A DNA stretch of 64,000 nucleotides from Nonomuraea endophytica (GTDB taxonomy: Bacteria > Actinomycetota > Actinomycetes > Streptosporangiales > Streptosporangiaceae): positions 85,111 through 149,110 of the forward strand of contig NZ_JACHIN010000012.1 of assembly GCF_014203235.1 (NCBI RefSeq). Direction: 5' to 3'. The notes beneath the pieces were generated by a model, which saw only the letters and a list, made by a program, of their open reading frames with translations, was not told where the DNA came from and searched no databases. Shown one piece after another: positions 59,230 to 64,000 of the stretch (position 1 is the stretch's first letter; the number at the start of each line of letters is the position of its first letter). The translations under genes were made by a program, and so were the position numbers.

Positions 59230-59260
59230 GGAACGGTCTGGAACCGGCTGGAACGAGATG
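59230..59260 (+). promoter_or_regulatory. Three 10-bp direct repeats upstream of RiPP precursor
   Basis: GAACGGTCTG, GAACCGGCTG and GAACGAGATG follow each other without gaps (59231-59260), so GGAAC recurs on one face of the helix. They lie 50 bases before the precursor ATG, where an activator such as the AraC protein would bind. Confidence 0.65.
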
Positions 59261-59310
59261 GATCGCCTTCTGGGTGACGGCATTCAGCCGTCGCGAAGGG
59301 AGGAAAGGAA

Positions 59311-59424
59311 ATGGCCATGTGGGTCACGCCCGAGATGAGCCGCGACGCCTTCTGGGCACAGCTGATCGAGCCCATCTGCTCGTGCCTGTGCGGTTCCAAC
59401 AGCGGTTCCGGAGCCGGCTCCTGA
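59311..59424 (+). CDS. RiPP precursor peptide 1 (CSCxC type)
   Basis: The 37-residue peptide starts MAMWVTPEM and has a core CSCLCGSNSGSGAGS. GGAGGAAAGGA stands immediately upstream of the ATG. It shares W-x-T-P, the Cys spacing C-S-C-x-C and the Gly/Ser-rich end with the peptide at 63772, and lies directly upstream of a radical SAM/SPASM enzyme and PqqD-like protein. The three Cys are the expected thioether or crosslink positions (ranthipeptide/sactipeptide-like). No double-Gly protease site is seen; an S26-type peptidase is in the operon. Modification and cleavage are inference. Confidence 0.75.
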   Translation: MAMWVTPEMSRDAFWAQLIEPICSCLCGSNSGSGAGS

Positions 59425-59487
59425 CCATGGTCCGAGGTGGGGGCCGCGGGACAGGCTGATCCGGGCTCCTTCCGGAGGCGGATCGAA

Positions 59488-59535
59488 GGGCGGGCCGGCC
59501 GGCCTGCTGAGCGAGCCGTGAAAGCCGGCCCGCCC
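59488..59535 (+). terminator. Attenuator-like hairpin between precursor and modification genes
   Basis: GGGCGGGCCGGC (59488-59499) pairs with GCCGGCCCGCCC (59524-59535) over 24 bases. Partial termination here would yield more precursor than enzyme mRNA, as is common in RiPP operons. Confidence 0.6.
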
Positions 59536-59573
59536 GAACCGCTGCCTCTCTTTGAGTTCTGAGAGGAAATGTC

Positions 59574-61022
59574 TTGCTTGCCGAACTTCTGACGTCGGCG
59601 TCAGTTCCCAAGGATCTTGTCTACTTCAACGACGGCGCGCGCAACCTCGTCGTCAACCCGGAGCTGGGCGCCTGGCAGGTGCTCGACGCCGCCGAGCTCG
59701 ACGTGCTGCGCCGCCTGGCCAACGACCGGCCCTTCCCCGAAGGCACGGCGCAGGGCGGCGAGCGCATCCTGGCCAAGCTGGTGATGGGCTGGCTGGTCTA
59801 CCTGCCGGGCAAACAACCCGTCCTGCGCCAGGTCGACGCGCCGCTGAAGATGCTCTACTACGCCATCACCGACGGCTGCAACCTGCGCTGCCCCTACTGC
59901 TACGCCTCCTCCGAGAAGCCGCTGCCCGGCGAGCTGAACACCGCTGAGTCGCTGGAGCTGGTCACCCAGGCCGCCGAGATGGGCGCCGAGGTGGTCATCT
60001 TCACCGGCGGCGAGCCGATGCTGCGCAAGGACCTGTTCGTCGTGGCCGGGCGGGTGAAAGAGCTCGGGATGCGGGCCAACATCATCACGAACGGCACCAT
60101 CATCAGAAAGCCGGAGATGGCCCGCCGGGTCGCCGAGACCTTCTCCACCGTCACGGTCAGCATGGACGGCGGGACCGCCGAGATCCACGAGCGCACCCGC
60201 GGCAAGGGCACCTTCGCCAAGACCGTGGCCGCCCTGCGCATGCTGAACGCCGAAGGCGTCCGCCCGATCGTCAACCACGTGATCACCCAGGAGAACGTGG
60301 ACCGCGTCGACGCGCTGGCCGACCTGCTGGCCGACATCGACGTCGCCCGCGTACGCGTCATGCACCACAGCGACCTGGGCCGGGGCGCCACCGACAGCGA
60401 CTCCTTCGGCTGGGCGGAGTACCGGCGGCTGCACCGGTTCGTCTGGACCGATCCACGCTCCAAGAACCTGCTCCCCGACGGCCCGCTGGGCCAGAAGTCC
60501 TGCCAGACCCGGGTCAACTGCGGCCTCGGCGGCAACGAGGTGTACGTCGACTCGCTCGGCAACCTGTACCCGTGCAAGCTCGTCACCGGCACCGAGCACC
60601 TGGCCGGGAACGTCAAGCGCAAGCCGTTGCGCGACCTGTTCGCCGCCCAGGTCCTGGCCGACCTGCGCTCCAACGCGGTCTTCGCCGGTGACAACCTCAC
60701 CGACTGCAGCCGGTGCTACATCAGGGGCGCCTGCGCTGGTGGCTGCCGGGCGTACCACATGGCCGAGACCGGCAGCCTCAAGCGGAACTCGCGGGCGCTG
60801 TGCCGGATCCTGCGCCACCAGATGATCACCTCGATGTGGGTGGGGGCGGGCGCCGGCCGGGACGTCGTGGTCGACGACGAGGACGCGGCGCTGCGCCCGA
60901 GGCTGGTGGCCACCGACGAGGAACACCCGGTGTACGAGGACTGGAAGGCCTACATGGCGAGCCAGACCCCGGCGCCGCCGAGCAGGACCCTGCCGCTGCA
61001 GGTCGTGGGAGGCACGCGATGA
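59574..61022 (+). CDS. Radical SAM/SPASM peptide-modifying enzyme
   Basis: The product is 482 residues. The N-terminal 85 residues form a small, possibly winged, domain. The radical SAM site is C102-x3-C106-x2-C109 (DGCNLRCPYCYA), with GGEP at 145. The SPASM region has Cys at 310, 316, 334, 378, 381, 387, 391 and 410, enough for two auxiliary iron-sulfur clusters. Such enzymes build thioether or carbon-carbon bonds in RiPPs. TTG 59574 is taken as the start because AGAGGAAA precedes it and no ATG is in frame. It overlaps PqqD by 4 bases. Confidence 0.9.
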   Translation: MLAELLTSASVPKDLVYFNDGARNLVVNPELGAWQVLDAAELDVLRRLANDRPFPEGTAQGGERILAKLVMGWLVYLPGKQPVLRQVDAPLKMLYYAITDGCNLRCPYCYASSEKPLPGELNTAESLELVTQAAEMGAEVVIFTGGEPMLRKDLFVVAGRVKELGMRANIITNGTIIRKPEMARRVAETFSTVTVSMDGGTAEIHERTRGKGTFAKTVAALRMLNAEGVRPIVNHVITQENVDRVDALADLLADIDVARVRVMHHSDLGRGATDSDSFGWAEYRRLHRFVWTDPRSKNLLPDGPLGQKSCQTRVNCGLGGNEVYVDSLGNLYPCKLVTGTEHLAGNVKRKPLRDLFAAQVLADLRSNAVFAGDNLTDCSRCYIRGACAGGCRAYHMAETGSLKRNSRALCRILRHQMITSMWVGAGAGRDVVVDDEDAALRPRLVATDEEHPVYEDWKAYMASQTPAPPSRTLPLQVVGGTR

Positions 61023-61300
61023 AGACATGGGCGATCGGCCAGAACGTGGTGTGGACCGAGACGGAGGACGAGGTCCGCCTGTACGACACCACGGCGGGCG
61101 AGTTCCAGACCCTCAACCAGACCGCGTCGGCGATCTGGCGGCAACTGGTGAGAAACGGCGACCAGGGCGCGATCGTGACCGCGCTCGCGGCGGAATTCGG
61201 AGCACAGGATGACAATCAGCGGCACCTCATCTCCAGCGACGCGGAACGTTTCCTCCGCGCCCTCGCCGACGCCGGACTCGTGGTCGAACAGGGTGGGTGA
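61019..61300 (+). CDS. PqqD-like RiPP recognition protein
   Basis: The 93-residue winged-helix protein has the PqqD pattern VRLYDTTAGEFQTLNQTASA followed by IWRQL and a C-terminal LRALADAGLV. PqqD proteins bind leader peptides and present them to radical SAM enzymes. No pqqA, B, C or E genes are present, so this is a RiPP partner, not PQQ synthesis. The start overlaps the radical SAM stop (ATGA), and the next gene starts 8 bases before its stop. Confidence 0.88.
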   Translation: MKTWAIGQNVVWTETEDEVRLYDTTAGEFQTLNQTASAIWRQLVRNGDQGAIVTALAAEFGAQDDNQRHLISSDAERFLRALADAGLVVEQGG

Positions 61301-62051
61301 ACCGCCACCGGCTCCGGGCCTGATCGACCTGATCATCCGCGGCCTGGAGCAGGTCGGCACGGTCACCGTCCCCGTCACCGGCGTCAGCATGCTGCCCACA
61401 CTCCGGCATGACGACCGCGTGGTGCTGGAGGCGGTGGCCGTCGAGACGATCAAGCCGCAGGACGTGGTCGCGTTCCGCGCCGACGGGCGGCTGGTGCTGC
61501 ACCGGGTGCACGCGGTCCGGGCCGGCCACCTGATCACCGCGGGCGACAGCCAGCGGCTCTACGACCCGCCGGTGCCGCTGGCCGACGTCGTGGCCGTGGC
61601 TCCGCGGGTCCCGCCGCGCGACAAGCCCAGCCGGTGGCCGTCCCAAGGCGGCGAGGGGCCGGTGGACGTCTGGCTGGTGGAGCCGACCAACGGCACGGAG
61701 GAGGAGATCGTGCCGCCCTGGTGGCGGCTGCGGCGCCGTACCAGGGAAGGGGTCTGTGTGTCCGGCGAGGTGCTGGCCGAGATCCGCGCGGCGGCCGAGC
61801 GGGCGCCGACCGTCGGGGTCAGCGAGAAGGCCGTGTTCGCCGCGCGGGACGTGCTGGGCGCCGCGACGCTGCCCGCCGGGACGCAGGTGCTGGTGGGCTG
61901 CTCCTTCGGCCACCTGCACGAGCCGATGCGCGGCCACCTCGTGCCGAGCGAACTCGCCGACGTGCTGGTCAGGGTGGGCGAGCCGGAGGAGCGGCTGGAC
62001 GCCGCCGAGACCCTGCGCCGGCTGACCCGCCTGGTCGCGAGCGCCTCGTGA
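61293..62051 (+). CDS. S26-type Ser-His peptidase with additional C-terminal domain
   Basis: The product is 252 residues. Residues about 10-110 resemble signal peptidase I/S24-S26: the nucleophile in VTGVSMLPTL (Ser32) and, at the usual Lys position, LVLHRVHAV (His70), the Ser-His form seen in SipW/SEC11-like enzymes. There is no clear membrane anchor. Residues about 150-252 form a separate domain (EVLAEIRAAAERAPTVGVSE; FGHLHEPMRGHLVPSELADV) that I do not recognise. In this operon it is the best candidate leader peptidase. It overlaps PqqD by 8 bases and the ATPase by 4. Confidence 0.72.
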   Translation: MGEPPPAPGLIDLIIRGLEQVGTVTVPVTGVSMLPTLRHDDRVVLEAVAVETIKPQDVVAFRADGRLVLHRVHAVRAGHLITAGDSQRLYDPPVPLADVVAVAPRVPPRDKPSRWPSQGGEGPVDVWLVEPTNGTEEEIVPPWWRLRRRTREGVCVSGEVLAEIRAAAERAPTVGVSEKAVFAARDVLGAATLPAGTQVLVGCSFGHLHEPMRGHLVPSELADVLVRVGEPEERLDAAETLRRLTRLVASAS

Positions 62052-62992
62052 GCGCGGCCCCGATCGTCACGGCACGGTCGCTGACCAAGAGCTACCCGGG
62101 CATGACCGGGCCCGCCGTCGACGCGCTCACCTTCGACCTGCTCGAAGGCACGGTCGCCGGCCTGCTCGGTCCGAACGGCGCGGGCAAGACCACGCTGGTG
62201 AAGATCCTCTGCGGCGTCACCGGGCCGTCCGGCGGGCAGGTCAGCGTCCTGGGCGGGGATCCGTTCCACGACGCCACCAAGGTCAAGCCGCATCTCGCGG
62301 TCGTGCACCAGTCGATGCCCGTCGACAACATGCTGCCCGCCATCGACAACATCCGGATCGCGGTGGCCTTCCGCGGGCTGCGGTGGCGGTCGGCGCGGGC
62401 CCGGGTGGAGGAGCTCCTCGTCCAGTTCGGTCTGGAGGGCGTCACGCAGCAGCTGGCGTTCACCTTGTCAGGGGGCCAGCGCAGGCGGCTGCAACTCGTC
62501 AGAGCCCTGCTGGTGGTGCCCCGGCTGCTGATGCTGGACGAGCCCTCCGCCGGGCTGGACGTGCAGGGGCGGCGGCAGATGTGGGAGGCGATCGGCAAGC
62601 TGACCAGCGAACACGGCACCACCGTGATCTGGACCAGCCACCACCTCGAAGAGATCGAGCGCAACTGCGGCCGCGTCCTGATCATGGACCATGGGGGGCT
62701 GATCAGGGACGACACGCCGGCCGTACTCGTGCGGGAGTACGGCCAGCGCTCCGTCCGCCTGCGGCTGCCCGACCCGGCCGACCGGGCCCGCCTGGCGGCG
62801 CTGCTGCCGCCGGGAGCCGTCGCCGACGGGGACCGCGAGGAGATCGAGATGGGCGCCGACGGCGACCTCACCGCCGTGATCGAACTCGTGCGGGAGGCAG
62901 CGGGGCGCGGGGCGGCGATCGAGTTCCGGGTGCCGTCGCTGGAGGACGCCTACGTCGCGCTGGTGGACCGGCGCCGGGAGGAACTCGCATGA
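62048..62992 (+). CDS. ABC transporter ATP-binding protein
   Basis: The 314-residue product has Walker A GPNGAGKT, signature LSGGQRRRL and Walker B LLMLDEPSAGLD, plus a C-terminal region typical of drug-export ATPases (LEDAYVALV). It would pair with the permease directly downstream to export the mature peptide. GTG 62048 overlaps the upstream stop (GTGA). Confidence 0.92.
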   Translation: MSAAPIVTARSLTKSYPGMTGPAVDALTFDLLEGTVAGLLGPNGAGKTTLVKILCGVTGPSGGQVSVLGGDPFHDATKVKPHLAVVHQSMPVDNMLPAIDNIRIAVAFRGLRWRSARARVEELLVQFGLEGVTQQLAFTLSGGQRRRLQLVRALLVVPRLLMLDEPSAGLDVQGRRQMWEAIGKLTSEHGTTVIWTSHHLEEIERNCGRVLIMDHGGLIRDDTPAVLVREYGQRSVRLRLPDPADRARLAALLPPGAVADGDREEIEMGADGDLTAVIELVREAAGRGAAIEFRVPSLEDAYVALVDRRREELA

Positions 62993-63753
62993 GCACGGGC
63001 ACCCGCGCGATCATCTACCGCGATTATCTCCTGCTGACCAGGAACCGCACCAACCTGCTGCTCGCGGTCGTCCCGACCGCCATCTACCTGCTGATGTTCG
63101 CCACGTCGCTGAGCGCGCTCGTGGGCACCGTGACCTATCACGGCGTCGCGGTGAGCTACCCCGAGTTCGCGATCCCGGCGATCATCCTGTCGTCCATGCT
63201 GGCCGCCTCGACCACCACCGGCACCTCCCTGTTCCAGGAAGAGGTCGGCGGGATGGCGGTCGAGCTGTGGTCGTACCCGATGAGCAGGCTCTCCTACATC
63301 GTCGGCAAGATCATCGCGACGACGGCGCTCGTCCTCGCCCAGAGCGTCGCGGCGCTGCTGCTGGGAGTGCTGGTCTTCCGGCTGACCTGGCCGGCGGAGA
63401 ACTGGCTGGCGCTGGCACTGGGCACGCTGGCCGCGTCGCTGCTGTTCAACGCCTTCTACCTGCTGGTGGCCACGTTCGTGCACGACTTCCAGCGGTTCAT
63501 GGTGCTCATCAACGTTCTCGGGCCGTTGCTGCTGTTCTCCAGCCCGTCCTTCTACCCGGTCGAGCAGATGCCGGCCGTGCTGCAGGTGGTCAGCCGGTTC
63601 AACCCGGTCACCTACGGCATCGAGGCCATTCGCGGCGGCGCCGTCTTCGGGCTGGGCGCGAGCTGGCCGCTGGTGGCCGGCCTGCTGGCCGCGGCGGCCG
63701 TGTCGATGGCGGCGATCGCCGCCATCATGGCCCGCCGTATCCGCCAACTCTGA
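62989..63753 (+). CDS. ABC-2-type permease
   Basis: The 254-residue product has six membrane helices in the ABC-2 arrangement (TNLLLAVVPTAIYLLMFATS; LINVLGPLLLFSSPSFYPV; PVTYGIEAIRGG). It is the partner of the preceding ATPase (ATGA overlap), together the likely exporter and self-protection unit of the RiPP locus. The second precursor peptide starts 18 bases after its stop. Confidence 0.92.
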   Translation: MSTGTRAIIYRDYLLLTRNRTNLLLAVVPTAIYLLMFATSLSALVGTVTYHGVAVSYPEFAIPAIILSSMLAASTTTGTSLFQEEVGGMAVELWSYPMSRLSYIVGKIIATTALVLAQSVAALLLGVLVFRLTWPAENWLALALGTLAASLLFNAFYLLVATFVHDFQRFMVLINVLGPLLLFSSPSFYPVEQMPAVLQVVSRFNPVTYGIEAIRGGAVFGLGASWPLVAGLLAAAAVSMAAIAAIMARRIRQL

Positions 63754-63771
63754 GGGGAGGTGACAAACGCC

Positions 63772-63891
63772 ATGAAGTGGGAGACTCCGCAGATCCGCCC
63801 GCTGGACATCCAGCCGGTGGGGATGATCATCATCAACTGTTCCTGCTCGTGCAACGCCAACGCCGGCGCGGGCGCGGGATCGGGTGGCTGA
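63772..63891 (+). CDS. RiPP precursor peptide 2 (CSCSC type)
   Basis: The 39-residue peptide has a start MKWETPQIRPLDIQPVG and core CSCSCNANAGAGAGSGG. A very strong ribosome site (GGGGAGGTGA, 8 bases upstream) fits a highly expressed peptide. It shares W-x-T-P, C-S-C-x-C and the small-residue tail with peptide 1, but differs elsewhere, so two related products are likely. It is the last gene of the operon and is followed by a strong terminator. Confidence 0.78.
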   Translation: MKWETPQIRPLDIQPVGMIIINCSCSCNANAGAGAGSGG

Positions 63892-63909
63892 TCGATTTTT
63901 CCTTTAGTT

Positions 63910-63941
63910 CCAGGACCGCGCGTTGTTTCGCGCGGTCCTGG
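63910..63941 (+). terminator. Hairpin terminator ending the RiPP operon
   Basis: CCAGGACCGCGCG (63910-63922) pairs perfectly with 63929-63941 over loop TTGTTT: a 13-bp stem. Confidence 0.85.
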
Positions 63942-64000
63942 CCGTTCCAGCCCAAAAGATCAAGATCGTTTGGGGGCAACCAGCTCGGGTCGGCCGCCGT

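Noticed and set aside
61019..61300. PQQ biosynthesis cluster
   Set aside because: PqqD-like and radical SAM genes are present, but no PqqA with Glu/Tyr pattern, nor PqqB or PqqC; the precursors are Cys-rich.
59311..61300. Mycofactocin locus
   Set aside because: No MftA-like Val-Tyr ending and no MftE/MftF neighbours; the precursor cores are CSCxC.
1..64000. tRNA or rRNA genes
   Set aside because: No T-loop-type segments with matching acceptor stems, and no rRNA-like blocks, were noticed on either strand by eye.

Overview
The window is very GC-rich, with dense short-spaced genes on both strands, many GTG starts, several apparently leaderless promoters, and numerous TetR, ArsR, HxlR, AfsR/SARP and two-component regulators. 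This fits a filamentous actinomycete, most likely of the Streptosporangiaceae type (Nonomuraea-like). That placement is inference from gene content, not a computed classification. I saw no rRNA, tRNA, CRISPR array or intact insertion sequence. The region reads as chromosomal accessory and catabolic DNA.

Layout. 1-5041: a plus-strand catabolic operon with two hydantoinase/oxoprolinase-family paralogues (the first cut by the window edge and degenerate), an NCS1 permease and a DUF917 protein. 5038-12760: small regulator/enzyme units (ArsR-SRPBCC fusion, CsbD, flavin oxidoreductases, TetR regulators, hydrolase, secreted S1 protease), most with readable operators. 12793-16496: a membrane-anchored HTH protein and secreted cell-wall proteins, two of which share an almost identical I36-type module. 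16641-26490: secreted, lipoprotein and membrane proteins, a truncated SARP-type regulator with a separate TPR gene, an M28 peptidase under an ArsR regulator, and an MFS remnant. 26479-34452: an Rrf2 regulator, a minisatellite, a GbsR/MarR regulator, a minus-strand run ABC-permease / ubiquitin-like protein / DUF4132, and an OmpR-type two-component system. 34589-46438: a secreted peptidase-like hydrolase, a ferredoxin-reductase fusion with a P450, redox proteins, a large membrane protein and an HxlR pair. 46483-52225: a MacB/FtsX-type exporter with its own response regulator and a two-module kinase. 52361-58360: epimerase, ThrE-type exporter, hydrolase with HTH regulator, acyl-CoA ligase. 58397-63941: an AraC regulator divergent from a compact RiPP locus.

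The standout is the RiPP locus at 59311-63891. It has two short Cys-rich precursor peptides (59311-59424 and 63772-63891) sharing an N-terminal W-x-T-P and a core C-S-C-x-C followed by a Gly/Ser/Ala-rich tail. They flank an overlapping operon of radical SAM/SPASM enzyme, PqqD-like recognition protein, an S26-type Ser-His peptidase with an extra C-terminal domain, ABC ATPase and ABC permease. Neither peptide was in the supplied reading frames list as a called product; both were found by reading the flanks. The second notable signal is a 119-residue beta-grasp/ubiquitin-like protein ending exactly in Gly-Gly, one base upstream of a DUF4132 gene.

Regulatory DNA is unusually legible here. A 28-bp box is repeated upstream of two apparently leaderless genes (PPOX protein and hydrolase). 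A 48-bp promoter with an ATGAC-N3-GTCAT dyad is shared by a secreted hydrolase and a distant ABC exporter that lies next to a NarL-type response regulator. Divergent regulators sit beside palindromic operators at 5044, 8680, 11908, 23741, 45549 and 56642.
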